Assembly: GCF_001543205.1 (NCBI RefSeq)
Contig: NZ_CP014162.1
Span: 1,860,001 to 1,924,000, forward strand
Direction of reading: 5' to 3'
Source: Aerococcus urinaeequi
GTDB taxonomy: Bacteria > Bacillota > Bacilli > Lactobacillales > Aerococcaceae
Length of the DNA: 64,000 nucleotides
In this document: positions 33,263 through 42,482 of the stretch, one piece after another
How positions within the stretch are numbered: the first letter of the stretch is position 1
How the letters are laid out: every line of letters begins with the position of its first letter
The notes under the pieces: model-generated
Told to the model about the DNA's origin: nothing
Seen by the model: only the letters and a program-made list of their open reading frames with translations
Database searches by the model: none
Program-made: the position numbers and the translations under genes

Positions 33263-34417
33263 TTATTCTGCCTCTACTTTTTTAGGACGTGGTTTGCGCG
33301 CGCCCCAGTATTGGAATAGGTCAGTACGGATAGCCCCATTGTATAATTTACGTTTCTTAGTAGCTTTCTCACCGTAGTATTCTTCAAAGGCTAAGTCAGA
33401 CGTCAGGATGTATTTACTCCAAGTTTTCATTGGACGGTAAAGATCTCCCATTTGTTTGTATAACTTATGCACGTAATCTTCGTCATTCAAACGCTCACCA
33501 TATGGTGGGTTGGCTACGATCACGCCGTATTCTTTCGTCGTTGTGAAGTCAGATAATTGCATTTGTTTGAATTCAATTTGATCCCCAACACCAGCTGCTT
33601 CTGCATTGGCTTTTGCGATTTCAATCATCCGGTGATCAATATCTGATCCCATGATATCTAATTGAATGTCATGACGGATAGCCGCTTTAGCCGCTTCGCG
33701 GGCTTTTGAATATTCGCGGTTATTGAAGATATCCCATTCCTCAGAAATGAAGGCGCGGTTAATCCCTGGGGCAATATTTTTCCCGATTAATGCTGCTTCA
33801 ATGGTTAGGGTACCTGAACCGCATGTTGGATCGTAAAATGGCTTGTCAGGGAACCAGTTAGTTAATTTAACAAGAGCTGCAGCCATGTTTTCTTTAAGTG
33901 GTGCGCCACCTTTTTCAGTACGGTAACCACGCTTAAATAGGGAAGAGCCAGACGTATCAATAGTTATCAAGGCTTCGTCCTTGTGGATGCTCACTTCGAT
34001 AGGGTATTTAGCGCCTGTTTCAGGTAGCATACCACGGCGGTGGTAGTGGTCGCTCAGACGGTTAACAATCGCTTTTTTCACGATTTTTTGCACGTTAGGA
34101 ACAGAATGCAATTTTGAATTGACTGATTTACCTGATACTGGAAATTCTGCGTCCATTGGAAGAATGTCTTCCCAAGGGATGGCCTTAGTCGATTCAAACA
34201 ATTGGTCGAAGGTGATGGCTTTGAAATCGCCCATGACGATTTTGATACGGTCCGCAGTCCGTAAGTTAATATTTGTGTGGGCTACGTCATCAAGACTTCC
34301 TTCAAAGCGGGCACGGCCATTTTCTACTTGGACCTCGTAACCCATGTCACGTAATTCTTTACCGACTAGGGCTTCAATCCCTGCGGCAGCTGTTGCGATA
34401 AGTGGATATTTTGTCAT
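33263..34417 (-). CDS. THUMP-domain class I rRNA guanine-N2-methyltransferase (RlmL/YpsC-like)
   Basis: A 384-residue protein with an N-terminal ferredoxin-like/THUMP region (about 1-160) and a C-terminal Rossmann methylase. DPTCGSGT is the SAM-binding motif, and NPPYGER is the catalytic N-methylase motif. It matches the YpsC/RlmL N-terminal-type family that modifies 23S rRNA; the exact nucleotide is inferred from the family. ATG 34417 follows AGGAGT. The order gpsB, rnpB, ypsC on one strand is conserved in Firmicutes. The protein ends in a short basic/acidic tail (RKPRPKKVEAE). Confidence 0.9.
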   Translation of the reverse strand: MTKYPLIATAAAGIEALVGKELRDMGYEVQVENGRARFEGSLDDVAHTNINLRTADRIKIVMGDFKAITFDQLFESTKAIPWEDILPMDAEFPVSGKSVNSKLHSVPNVQKIVKKAIVNRLSDHYHRRGMLPETGAKYPIEVSIHKDEALITIDTSGSSLFKRGYRTEKGGAPLKENMAAALVKLTNWFPDKPFYDPTCGSGTLTIEAALIGKNIAPGINRAFISEEWDIFNNREYSKAREAAKAAIRHDIQLDIMGSDIDHRMIEIAKANAEAAGVGDQIEFKQMQLSDFTTTKEYGVIVANPPYGERLNDEDYVHKLYKQMGDLYRPMKTWSKYILTSDLAFEEYYGEKATKKRKLYNGAIRTDLFQYWGARKPRPKKVEAE

Positions 34418-34484
34418 ATTGTACTCCTTTTGGGTGGTAAGGCTTCGTCTTATATTTAAGACTATTTTACCATGATTTCATCTC

Positions 34485-34518
34485 AATAAAAAAAGGTTGG
34501 AAAAGAATCCAACCTTTT
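34485..34518 (-). terminator. Terminator of RNase P RNA
   Basis: On the minus strand AAAAGGTTGG pairs with CCAACCTTTT around an 8-base loop and continues in T residues, a few bases beyond the mature rnpB 3' end. Confidence 0.93.
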
Positions 34519-34522
34519 GCCT

Positions 34523-34900
34523 GTTTGTAAATTTCGATAAGCCATGTTCTGTTCCCCGATATTACAGGTTTAATACCGGTTCGGTAATCATCTGTCTACT
34601 AAATAATTAGTCTCTTATTCCGTTTGTTTCCAGTCAAAGAGCGCCCCTACCAATGTTTGGGTTGCTCGCTCGAGGGGTTTACCGCGTTCCATTCAACTAC
34701 TTTCATAGTTGACTCGTCTCTGTGGCACTTTCAAACTTACTAGCACATAGTCCAAAGACCTTAGTGGGTTCAGTTGCCGTCAAATTAATGCTTTAGCTTA
34801 TTTTTTCGCTAAACACGAACACTACAAGCGTTGCAGCTTGTGCGAGCATGGACTTTCCTCAAGTATAAATATATACCCGCGATTACCTGAAATTTACAAC
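34523..34900 (-). ncRNA. rnpB: RNase P RNA, Bacillus (B) type
   Basis: On the minus strand the diagnostic blocks appear in order: GAGGAAAGTCCATGCTCGCA near the 5' end, GTGTTCGTG, GAAAGTGCCACAGAGACG, GGAACGCGGTAAACCCCTCG, AGACAGATGATT and the 3' ACAGAACATGGCTTA. The termini pair (GTTGTAAATTTC with GAAATTTACAAAC), fixing the ends within a few bases. About 378 nt. This catalytic RNA matures the 5' ends of tRNA precursors. It is close downstream of gpsB in the same direction. Confidence 0.97.
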
Positions 34901-34905
34901 TTCTA

Positions 34906-34934
34906 ATGATAACACGAAAGTGATCAAATGACTA
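34906..34934 (-). promoter_or_regulatory. Extended -10 promoter of rnpB
   Basis: Minus strand: TAGTCA, 17 bp, TATCAT preceded by TGT (extended -10). The predicted start is within a base or two of the folded 5' end of the RNA. The -35 overlaps the last codons of gpsB. Confidence 0.65.
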
Positions 34935-35333
34935 GTTATTTTCAAAAATAATAGTATGATCTTTCGTATCGTCTTCGTTCTCTTCGCTAGCATCTACTGT
35001 ATTTTCGGCTTTGGCGTTTTGGCCACCGAATACAGCTTTTTCTAACTTAGACAAGCGACGTAGAATATCGTAGTTGGTTGTACCTTTTGATTGAGGTACT
35101 GTTGTAGATTTTGAGCGTTGGTTAGTGGCTTGGCGTCCACTTTCACTTGTACCAGTTGAGTGTTTTGCACGTTCTAACTCATTCTTAAGTGAGGCAATTT
35201 CTTTTTCATATGACTCATAGTCACGAATAATTAAATCTAAGAATTCATCTACTTCCTCTGTGTTGAATCCACGAAGGGCAGGTTTAAATTCTTTCTGTAA
35301 AATATCTTTTGTCGTCAAGTTACGATCAGCCAT
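34932..35333 (-). CDS. gpsB: Cell division regulator GpsB
   Basis: A 133-residue DivIVA-like protein that coordinates peptidoglycan synthesis at septum and periphery. The N-terminal lipid-binding segment (LTTKDILQKEFKPALRGFNT) is typical, followed by the coiled coil VDEFLDLIIRDYESYEKEI, a Ser/Thr/Gln-rich linker (about 55-88) and the short C-terminal trimerisation helix (YDILRRLSKLEKAVFG). An acidic tail follows that, longer than in many homologues. ATG 35333 is preceded by GAGGTG. Confidence 0.94.
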   Translation of the reverse strand: MADRNLTTKDILQKEFKPALRGFNTEEVDEFLDLIIRDYESYEKEIASLKNELERAKHSTGTSESGRQATNQRSKSTTVPQSKGTTNYDILRRLSKLEKAVFGGQNAKAENTVDASEENEDDTKDHTIIFENN

Positions 35334-35369
35334 TTAAATAACACCTCATCATTTATATTTCTAAGTTCT

Positions 35370-35397
35370 ATTATAGCATAGCTTTCATTATTTGTAA
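35370..35397 (-). promoter_or_regulatory. Promoter of gpsB
   Basis: Minus strand TTACAA, 16 bp, TATAAT, the last preceded by TGC (extended -10), about 37 bases before the start codon. Confidence 0.7.
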
Positions 35398-35544
35398 TAA
35401 ATGTAATATAATAATAGTTTAAGATTCTATCAAATTCAACAGCAAGCATTAGTCTAATTTAAACCATCAGAACATTGGCGCGGTAGTTATTTTCGTGTGG
35501 GTATATTATAATAATTAAAAAAGACGAAAGTGGGGAATCAACAG

Positions 35545-36036
35545 ATGCAAACCGTATACACTTTTCTTGAAGAAACGTTAGAGAATAGCCATATTGATAT
35601 TCCTTGGCGTTTATCCTATGTATCAGTATCCAAACAGGTGGTATTGCAAACATATCTGCCAGTGGTTGCCAATGATGAAATCACTTTTTTAGACAAAAAT
35701 AACCAGCCTTTAGAAGGCATCGATTACTTAGAATTGAAGTTTATTTTTACAGCTGACCACCGTGCTAATGAAACAGAGAGTGGGATTTTTATCATTCAAC
35801 CAAAAGACACTGAACACTTTCAAAAAGGGCACTTAGATATTCTAGCACAAGAAATTAGCCATCTTTTATATGAAGCCCGCTTGCAAATTAAAGAATTAAT
35901 TAAAGGGGAAAGAATGGCGGTTGATTTGAAATGGCAAGCAGAAGAAGTGGACCAAATGATCACAACAAGGAGAGCCATTAAGCGCTATGACAATAGCTTA
36001 TTATATTTAGGAGATGATACGAATGACTTGGTATGA
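35545..36036 (+). CDS. DUF3013-like protein
   Basis: A 163-residue soluble protein of unknown function, acidic, without membrane segments. Position (directly before prmA) and general pattern fit the DUF3013 family common in Lactobacillales; this is a moderate call. I use ATG 35545 (MQTVYTF), eight bases after GTGGGGA; GTG 35530 would lie within that site. Its last 14 bases overlap prmA, so the two are translationally coupled. Confidence 0.68.
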   Translation: MQTVYTFLEETLENSHIDIPWRLSYVSVSKQVVLQTYLPVVANDEITFLDKNNQPLEGIDYLELKFIFTADHRANETESGIFIIQPKDTEHFQKGHLDILAQEISHLLYEARLQIKELIKGERMAVDLKWQAEEVDQMITTRRAIKRYDNSLLYLGDDTNDLV

Positions 36037-36982
36037 GTTAATAATTGAAACAGACAATAAAAGTGAAAACCTATTAACCGAAATTTTGTGGGGCTTAGAC
36101 TCTGCTGGGGTGTCCATCAAAGACGAGCAAGACTATATTGACTGGTCAGATGACGGCTTTGGTTCAGTGAAGAATGACCAGCCGGCACCAGGGTCATATG
36201 AAGTTAACCCGGTAGTTTTAGGTTACTTTTCAGATGATAAAAATATCGAAGACATCATCTCTGAAATCAAAACCTACCAAGCAAACTACAATAAGGAATT
36301 AGCGGCAGATCAACAAATTGTCATCCATGACATCCGCTATAGTCCCCTAGAAGATAAGGACTGGGAAACTGCTTGGCAGGCTTACTATGAACCAATCCAT
36401 GTATCGCGCTTTATGGATATTGTGCCAATTTGGGAGAAAGACGATCAAGTAGCTGATCCGAAGAAAACCACTTTATTCCTAGATCCAGGTATGGCCTTTG
36501 GGACCGGTTCACATGAAACCACTAAGCTGGCATTACGTTTACTGGAAATCGCTATGGCTGGCGGGGAAGATGTCATTGATGTGGGGACTGGGTCTGGTGT
36601 CTTAGCCATCGCTGCGAAGAAATTAGGCGCTAATGACGTCGCTGCTTATGATTATGATGGGGCAATTTTAGATATTACCCGCAATAATTTTGCTTTAAAT
36701 GACGTAGAAGACGCTATTTCCGTTGCCCAAAACAACATCCTAAACGACATCGATACTCAAGTGGATATTATCACAGCCAATATCCTATTTGAAATCCTGG
36801 AACCCCTGATCCCGCAAGCTTACACTAACTTAAAAGCAGATGGGCAATTGGTGCTATCAGGTATTTTCCATGACAAGAAAGACGACATGTTGGCCTTACT
36901 TGCTGCCAATGATTTTACCGTTGAAATCGTTATGAACATGGGTGAATGGTACGGTATTTTAGCCCATAAAGGAAAAGAATAA
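36023..36982 (+). CDS. prmA: Ribosomal protein L11 methyltransferase
   Basis: Methylates ribosomal protein L11 using SAM. The 319 residues have the N-terminal recognition domain (about 1-130), then the methylase core with LDPGMAFGTGSHETT, DVGTGSGVLAIAA and the NILFEIL catalytic-loop motif. ATG 36023 (MTWYEL) is nine bases after AGGAG; the ATG at 36014 abuts the site and is not used. It is followed at one base by rsmE. Confidence 0.94.
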   Translation: MTWYELIIETDNKSENLLTEILWGLDSAGVSIKDEQDYIDWSDDGFGSVKNDQPAPGSYEVNPVVLGYFSDDKNIEDIISEIKTYQANYNKELAADQQIVIHDIRYSPLEDKDWETAWQAYYEPIHVSRFMDIVPIWEKDDQVADPKKTTLFLDPGMAFGTGSHETTKLALRLLEIAMAGGEDVIDVGTGSGVLAIAAKKLGANDVAAYDYDGAILDITRNNFALNDVEDAISVAQNNILNDIDTQVDIITANILFEILEPLIPQAYTNLKADGQLVLSGIFHDKKDDMLALLAANDFTVEIVMNMGEWYGILAHKGKE

Positions 36983-36983
36983 G

Positions 36984-37748
36984 ATGCAAAGATACTTTAT
37001 CGAAGAGGAAACCGCCCAATTAAATGACCAAATTGAGATGGATAAAGACGCCTACCATCATATGATTAACGTTATGCGGATGCAGATTGGGGACCAGGTA
37101 ATTCTAGTCACCCAAACTGAACAAGTATTTATCGGTGAACTTGTTTCTCATGAAGGGAAAAGTGCAGTCCTTCGCCTAGTTGAATTGCGGGAAGAAAATA
37201 AAGAAATCCCGGTCGACACCACACTCTTTGTCGGCCTACCTAAGGGAGACAAGCTTGATTTAATCGTACAAAAGGCGACCGAATTAGGGGTCCGTCATAT
37301 TGTGCCAGTTGCCATGCGGTATTCCGTCACTAAATGGGACCAAAAGAAAGCGGGCAAAAAAATTGACCGTTTGAAAAAGATTGCCAAGGAAGCTGCTGAG
37401 CAATCTCATAGAACTTTTGTTCCAACCGTCGAAGACTTGCATAGTGTTAGCATGGTAAGAAATAGAGTGGGCGAATTTGATCAAGTTTGCGTGGCTTATG
37501 AAGAGGTTGCCAAGTCGGGTGAAGCGGCCCTTTTGGCTAAGACTTATGCATCACTAAAAGCTAAGGATCGTATTGCCTTCATTACCGGACCTGAAGGGGG
37601 CATTCATCCAGATGAAATCGTCGAATTCACTGACGGATTCGACCATGTGCATTTGTGCGGGTTAGGGCCGCGGATTTTACGGACAGAAACAGCACCCTTA
37701 TATTTATTATCAAGTCTGTCATTTGCAACAGAATTATTAGGTGACTAA
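36984..37748 (+). CDS. rsmE: 16S rRNA (uracil1498-N3)-methyltransferase
   Basis: A SPOUT-class knotted methyltransferase of 254 residues. Typical features are MQRYFIEEE at the start, the PUA-like N-terminal domain, KGDKLDLIVQKATELG, EQSHRTFVP, ITGPEGGIHPDE and the terminal LGPRILRTETAPLY motif that binds SAM. ATG 36984 directly follows the prmA stop, with AAAGGA upstream. The prmA-rsmE-rel order is common in Firmicutes. Confidence 0.94.
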   Translation: MQRYFIEEETAQLNDQIEMDKDAYHHMINVMRMQIGDQVILVTQTEQVFIGELVSHEGKSAVLRLVELREENKEIPVDTTLFVGLPKGDKLDLIVQKATELGVRHIVPVAMRYSVTKWDQKKAGKKIDRLKKIAKEAAEQSHRTFVPTVEDLHSVSMVRNRVGEFDQVCVAYEEVAKSGEAALLAKTYASLKAKDRIAFITGPEGGIHPDEIVEFTDGFDHVHLCGLGPRILRTETAPLYLLSSLSFATELLGD

Positions 37749-37858
37749 CAAAGGTTTGATAGGGTTTCTAGTCCATTTATATGGTAAGATAGGAGAAATA
37801 TACAATCTAAATATTGATGCCAACCATATAAGTTATATCAAGGAAAGTAGGTGGTAAC

Positions 37859-40114
37859 ATGCCAAATAAAAAGAATTATACAAAAGCAGAAGTTTTAGCC
37901 TTATGTGCTAGCTATATGTCTGAAGCGAGGGTGGACTATGTCCAAAAGGCAGCAGACTTTGCTGAACGCGCACATATTGAGCAAATCAGAAAATCAGGCG
38001 AGCCTTACTTTGTCCACCCAGTTCAAGTAGCAGGTATTTTAGCCGAATTGAAAATGGACCCGGATACAGTCATTACTGGGTTCTTGCATGATGTTGTGGA
38101 AGATACCGGTATCTCATTAGACGATATCGCCTACTTCTTCTCACCGACAATTGCCACCCTAGTAGATGGCGTCACCAAATTAGGGAAGTTTAAATATAAA
38201 TCACATGAAGAGCAATTAGCTGAGAACCACCGTAAAATGTTGTTAGCCATGGCCAACGATTTACGGGTCATCATGGTGAAATTAGCCGACCGTTTGCATA
38301 ATATGCGGACGCTAAAATGGCATAAGCCAGAGAAGCAAGTGATTATCTCTACAGAAACGTTAGAAATTTATGCCCCCCTAGCTGACCGCTTAGGTATGAA
38401 CCAGATTAAATGGGAACTAGAAGATACAGCGCTTCGCTATATGGATCCAGAATCGTATTACTCCATCGTTCAATTAGTAGATTCAAAACGCGACGAGCGG
38501 GCAGAATTTATTCAAACGACTATTGACGAATTGGAATCACAAGTAGAGGGGGCTATTACTGGTAAGTTTGAAATTTACGGTCGACCTAAACACATTTATT
38601 CTATTTACCGGAAGATGAAAGACCAAGGCAAAGAATTCGACCAGATTTTCGACCTGCAAGCTATCCGAGTGTTAGTGGAATCTGTTCGTGACTGTTATGC
38701 AGTACTTGGGATTGTCCACACTAATTGGAAGCCATTGCCAGGCCGATTTAAAGACTACATTGCCATGCCAAAAGCCAACATGTACCAGTCAATCCATACG
38801 ACGGTTGTCGGTAACCAGCCAAGTCCAGTAGAAGTGCAAATTAGAACCTACGAAATGCACGAGGTTGCTGAGTACGGGGTTGCTGCGCATTGGGCTTACA
38901 AAATGGGTAACCATGAAAAGGTGGAGGCTTCACCTTTAGACGCCCAGCTAGATTGGTTTAACCAAATTGCAGAGTTGCAGGACGAATCTAAAGATGCCAC
39001 CGATTTCATGGAAAGCGTGAAAGAGGACATTTTCCAAGACAATGTCTACGTTTTCACCCCAACTGGCGATGTGACTGAATTACCAGCGGGTTCCTACCCA
39101 TTAGACTTCGCCTACTCAATTCACTCAGAAGTAGGGAATAAGACGATTGGTGCTAAGGTCAACGGCAAGATTGAGCCTTTGAACTACCAATTGAAAAACG
39201 GGGACATTGTGGAAATTCTGACATCACCGAATTCGGCAGGACCATCGCGGGACTGGGTAAACTTGGTGAAAACCTCGCGGGCCCGCAACCGAATCAAGCG
39301 ATTCTTTAAATTGCAGGACCGTGACCAAGCGGTAGAACAAGGTCGACATGCGCTTGAAGAAACCCTTGATAATCTAGGCTTCAAATTAAAAGATGTCTAC
39401 AAAAAAGAAGATATCAGTAAAACCCTAGACCGGTTCAACTTCTCGACTGAAGAAGACTTGTTTGCGGCGATTGGCTTTGGTGAATTATCATCAACTGCAG
39501 TCGCTAACCGTTTAACTGAGCGGGAACGCCGGTTACGCGCAGCTGAGAAGAACAGGGAATCTGTTGAAGAGACCCTAAAAGAATCAGGCGAACAGAAGAA
39601 ACTCAGCAAGACTCAAAAGCAATCTAGTCATGTGCGCCGTAAAGCGTCTAAATCTAGTTCTGGTGTCATTGTTGAAGGTTTGGATTCACTCCTAGTCCGT
39701 CTAGCCCATTGTTGCAATCCTGTACCAGGAGACGATATTGTGGGGTATATCACTAAAGGGAGAGGAGTTTCCGTCCACCGCAGAGACTGTAAGAATGTGC
39801 AAGTCCCTGAAGATCAACAAGACCGCTTGATTCCAGTTGAGTGGGAAGATGCCAACAAGAATGTGGACAACCAATATGAAGTGGAAATTGTGGTTGAAGG
39901 TGAGGACCGGTCTGGTTTCTTGAATGAAGTTTTACAGATCATCACGCCGATTGCTGGATCAGTCACTAATATTAACGGGAACGTGAACCATGACGATAAC
40001 TCTGTCAAAGTGAGACTTCGTTTTGTCATTCAAAACGTCAATCAACTAGATAAGATTATCGACCGGGTGAAAAATATACCGGATGTTTATACTGTTACCC
40101 GTGCTAAGGAATAA
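37859..40114 (+). CDS. rel: Bifunctional (p)ppGpp synthetase/hydrolase Rel
   Basis: Makes and degrades the stringent-response alarmone. In 751 residues: HD hydrolase domain (about 30-190; HPVQVAGIL and LHDVVEDTG carry metal ligands), synthetase domain (about 235-350; GRFKDYIAMPKANMYQSIHT), TGS domain (about 400-460), a linker rich in S and K, and a C-terminal ACT domain (about 680-751). Intact HD residues indicate that both activities are likely present. ATG 37859 follows AGGTGG. A TATGGTAAGAT extended -10-like site at 37780-37790 may be its promoter. Confidence 0.95.
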   Translation: MPNKKNYTKAEVLALCASYMSEARVDYVQKAADFAERAHIEQIRKSGEPYFVHPVQVAGILAELKMDPDTVITGFLHDVVEDTGISLDDIAYFFSPTIATLVDGVTKLGKFKYKSHEEQLAENHRKMLLAMANDLRVIMVKLADRLHNMRTLKWHKPEKQVIISTETLEIYAPLADRLGMNQIKWELEDTALRYMDPESYYSIVQLVDSKRDERAEFIQTTIDELESQVEGAITGKFEIYGRPKHIYSIYRKMKDQGKEFDQIFDLQAIRVLVESVRDCYAVLGIVHTNWKPLPGRFKDYIAMPKANMYQSIHTTVVGNQPSPVEVQIRTYEMHEVAEYGVAAHWAYKMGNHEKVEASPLDAQLDWFNQIAELQDESKDATDFMESVKEDIFQDNVYVFTPTGDVTELPAGSYPLDFAYSIHSEVGNKTIGAKVNGKIEPLNYQLKNGDIVEILTSPNSAGPSRDWVNLVKTSRARNRIKRFFKLQDRDQAVEQGRHALEETLDNLGFKLKDVYKKEDISKTLDRFNFSTEEDLFAAIGFGELSSTAVANRLTERERRLRAAEKNRESVEETLKESGEQKKLSKTQKQSSHVRRKASKSSSGVIVEGLDSLLVRLAHCCNPVPGDDIVGYITKGRGVSVHRRDCKNVQVPEDQQDRLIPVEWEDANKNVDNQYEVEIVVEGEDRSGFLNEVLQIITPIAGSVTNINGNVNHDDNSVKVRLRFVIQNVNQLDKIIDRVKNIPDVYTVTRAKE

Positions 40115-40156
40115 AGTAAAAATTGATAGTAATGAGTAATTTAATGGAGGGGTTGG

Positions 40157-40606
40157 ATGCGAATTATCGTGCAAAGAGTTAGCCAAGCTAACGTTGCCAT
40201 CGATGAAAAAGTTGTTGGTGAAATTAATAAAGGGTTCGTGCTTCTAGTAGGTGTTCATGATGAAGACACGCCGGAAACGGTGGCATATATGGCTAGAAAG
40301 ATCGCTAATATGCGGATTTTCGCTGACGAGGATGATAAATTGAACCTAAACATCGACCAGGTGTCAGGTGAGATATTATCTATTTCGCAATTTACTCTTT
40401 ATGCCAGAACTAAAAAAGGCAACCGTCCATCATTTATCGATGCCGCCAAACCAGACCATGGCGATAAAATGTACCAATTATTGAATAAAACATTAAGCAA
40501 TGAGTATGGGTTAAAGGTTGCTGAAGGTGAATTTGGTGCTGATATGCAGGTATCATTAATCAATGACGGTCCAGTGACCATCATATTAGACTCGGATGAA
40601 GCTTAG
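40157..40606 (+). CDS. dtd: D-aminoacyl-tRNA deacylase
   Basis: Hydrolyses D-amino acids from mischarged tRNA. The 149 residues begin MRIIVQRVSQANVAI; SQFTLYA (about 77-83) contains the catalytic-pocket motif, and NDGPVTIILDS near the end is the Gly-Pro motif that ensures D-selectivity. GGAGGGG precedes ATG 40157. It follows rel at 42 bases, an order conserved across Firmicutes. Confidence 0.95.
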   Translation: MRIIVQRVSQANVAIDEKVVGEINKGFVLLVGVHDEDTPETVAYMARKIANMRIFADEDDKLNLNIDQVSGEILSISQFTLYARTKKGNRPSFIDAAKPDHGDKMYQLLNKTLSNEYGLKVAEGEFGADMQVSLINDGPVTIILDSDEA

Positions 40607-40631
40607 AATAAAGCTTTATTAGATTCAACAG

Positions 40632-40678
40632 AAAAAAATACCGACTGCTAGAGAATTTCCGGCAATCGGTATTTTTCT
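40632..40678. terminator. Bidirectional terminator
   Basis: AAAAATACCGA (40634-40644) pairs with TCGGTATTTTT (40666-40676), with A and T tracts on both sides, between the convergent dtd and amidase genes. Confidence 0.9.
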
Positions 40679-40706
40679 TATTTTGGCATCAATGATTAAA
40701 AATCAA

Positions 40707-42062
40707 TTATTGATAGTATATCACTAAAGCGTTGTATATGGCGTCGGCAACTTGGTTCCAGTATTCTTCTTGACTGAATACGGCCACGTCACTTGGTGTT
40801 GACATGTAGCCAAGTTCTAGTAGGACACCTTCGCCAGCTAATTCCCGGATGACTTGGAAGTCACCGAATTTAACACCGTTAGATTCTAAAGGTAATTGTT
40901 CCATTAATTGAGCTTGAATCTCTTGGGCTACAGGGATGGAATCATCGCCGTAGTAGTAAGCTGTTGTTCCGGATGCACCTGTTGATTCAATTGCATCATA
41001 GTGGAAGGAAATCAATAGGTCAGCATTTGCTTGGTTGGCTGTATATGGAATATCAGCTAAAGCAACATCTGAATCATCATCTCGGGTTAAAATCACATTT
41101 ACGCCGGCTGCTTCAAGTTTTTCCTTAACGGTTAGGGCAGTTTGTAAGGTGACTTCTTTTTCATATAGACCGTCTGTTACAGCACCTGGATCGATACCAC
41201 CGTGACCTGGGTCTAATACAATGGTCCGGCCAGCTAATGTACTGGTTGCTTCCGCTGCTTGTGCCTTATCTACCATGGCAGTTGAATCACTTTCTGATAA
41301 CCAGTTAACGATATAACCCTCTGTACCATCGACTGAACGTACATGGTAGTATTCATTTTCTTGACCAAGGTAGGCAAACTGTTCGTTCAAGGCACCTTTG
41401 GCTAAGATTTCAGAATCTTTATTGGCTTCGCTACGAATATTTACGCCATCAGCAGTTGCTTTGACAGTGAAGTCGTAATCAGATAGAAATTCATCATAAG
41501 TTGATTGTTCTTCTTCTGTAATTTCAGTATCTTCCTCGTAGGCAATTGTTCCTGGTGTCACATCGATTTCTGTTTGTTTCACCCAACCAATTTCACCAGA
41601 AAGTTGAATTTGGGCCCAACCATCCGCTTGGTGTAAGATTTGGTATTTTGAATTCTTTTCGGCAGATGTTAAGACCGTCGCGTCCTCTGAGTTTTCTTCG
41701 TAGATTTGAATATCATCTATTAAGGTTGTGGCAATGAAATCAGAGGAATCGATATCTTGGTTATCAGCTAACCAAGTTGGTATCCAACCTACTTCATTGT
41801 TATCGAGTAGGACGTAGTACCAATTATTTTCTTGTCTGAGTATTCGATAAGGATTATTGCCGTCAAGTTGGTCTTTAATATCATAAGTTATCCCAGGTCC
41901 TTCACGAAGGTTGACAACATTGGTAGATAGTTCCTTATAGGATGCTTTGTTGTATTGATACAATTGTAATGAGGAGAAACCAACGATTCCTGTTACAAAA
42001 ATAAGGTAGAGTAGGTAGACTACTTTATTTTGTTGGAAGTGGTTCTCAGAATGATCTGTCAA
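40707..42062 (-). CDS. N-acetylmuramoyl-L-alanine amidase with SH3b repeats
   Basis: A 451-residue cell-wall hydrolase. One N-terminal hydrophobic segment (about 14-36) acts as a signal anchor. Three SH3b-type wall-binding repeats follow (about 45-105, 110-170 and 195-260; each with a VNLREG/VNIRSE-like or GW(I/V) element). The Amidase_3 domain (about 278-450) has the zinc site in LDPGHGGIDPGA and SFHYDA and the glutamate in LLELGYMS. It starts at TTG 42062 after GAGGTG. The gene lies between dtd and the hisS leader, an arrangement seen in other Lactobacillales. Confidence 0.92.
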   Translation of the reverse strand: MTDHSENHFQQNKVVYLLYLIFVTGIVGFSSLQLYQYNKASYKELSTNVVNLREGPGITYDIKDQLDGNNPYRILRQENNWYYVLLDNNEVGWIPTWLADNQDIDSSDFIATTLIDDIQIYEENSEDATVLTSAEKNSKYQILHQADGWAQIQLSGEIGWVKQTEIDVTPGTIAYEEDTEITEEEQSTYDEFLSDYDFTVKATADGVNIRSEANKDSEILAKGALNEQFAYLGQENEYYHVRSVDGTEGYIVNWLSESDSTAMVDKAQAAEATSTLAGRTIVLDPGHGGIDPGAVTDGLYEKEVTLQTALTVKEKLEAAGVNVILTRDDDSDVALADIPYTANQANADLLISFHYDAIESTGASGTTAYYYGDDSIPVAQEIQAQLMEQLPLESNGVKFGDFQVIRELAGEGVLLELGYMSTPSDVAVFSQEEYWNQVADAIYNALVIYYQ

Positions 42063-42190
42063 TTCGCGTACACCTCAATAGTTCACCAGAAATTCCGGTA
42101 GAAAAAGTTTATATTTTTGCTAAAATTTGGCATTATTATAACTCAGTTTACCTTTCTTGTGACAAATGAACAACTAGAAAATATACTATC

Positions 42191-42219
42191 TTGACACTTT
42201 TTTTGTTTTGATATAAGAT
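42191..42219 (+). promoter_or_regulatory. Promoter of the hisS-aspS operon
   Basis: TTGACA (42191-42196), 17 bp, TAAGAT (42214-42219); the transcript should begin near 42226, at the 5' edge of the T-box leader. Confidence 0.85.
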
Positions 42220-42225
42220 ATGGGA

Positions 42226-42457
42226 TGAATGATCCAATGAAAGAGCAAGAATAATTGTCGACATTTCTAGAGAGAGCTAACGGGTGAGAATGCTCAATGT
42301 CATTTATTTGCAAACACTCTGGAGGAGAATAGTGCAAAGCTATTCCGTCACGCACGTTACGCGTCGAGCAACAGCCATAGCTGTTGAAATTAAGGTGGTA
42401 CCACGAAGTTAACTCGTCCTTATATTCCTATTATCGGAATGTAAGGACGTTTTTTTA
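42226..42457 (+). promoter_or_regulatory. T-box leader of hisS-aspS, probably tRNA-His sensing
   Basis: The conserved T-box AAGGTGGTACCACG is at 42392-42405, followed by a long terminator stem (CGTCCTTATATTCC, 42415-42428, with GGAATGTAAGGACG, 42436-42449) and a T run. Stem I shows the AGAGAG apical motif and helices GACATT/AATGTC and AATAA/TTATT. In the lower internal loop the best-placed specifier triplet is CAC (42315-42317), a histidine codon. Uncharged tRNA-His would stabilise the antiterminator and allow expression. Confidence 0.9.
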
Positions 42458-42482
42458 TTTTTATTTTTAAAGGAGGGTTATT

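Noticed and set aside
42143-42355. Minus-strand frame within the hisS leader
   Set aside because: It overlaps the promoter and T-box helices and has no protein-like features.
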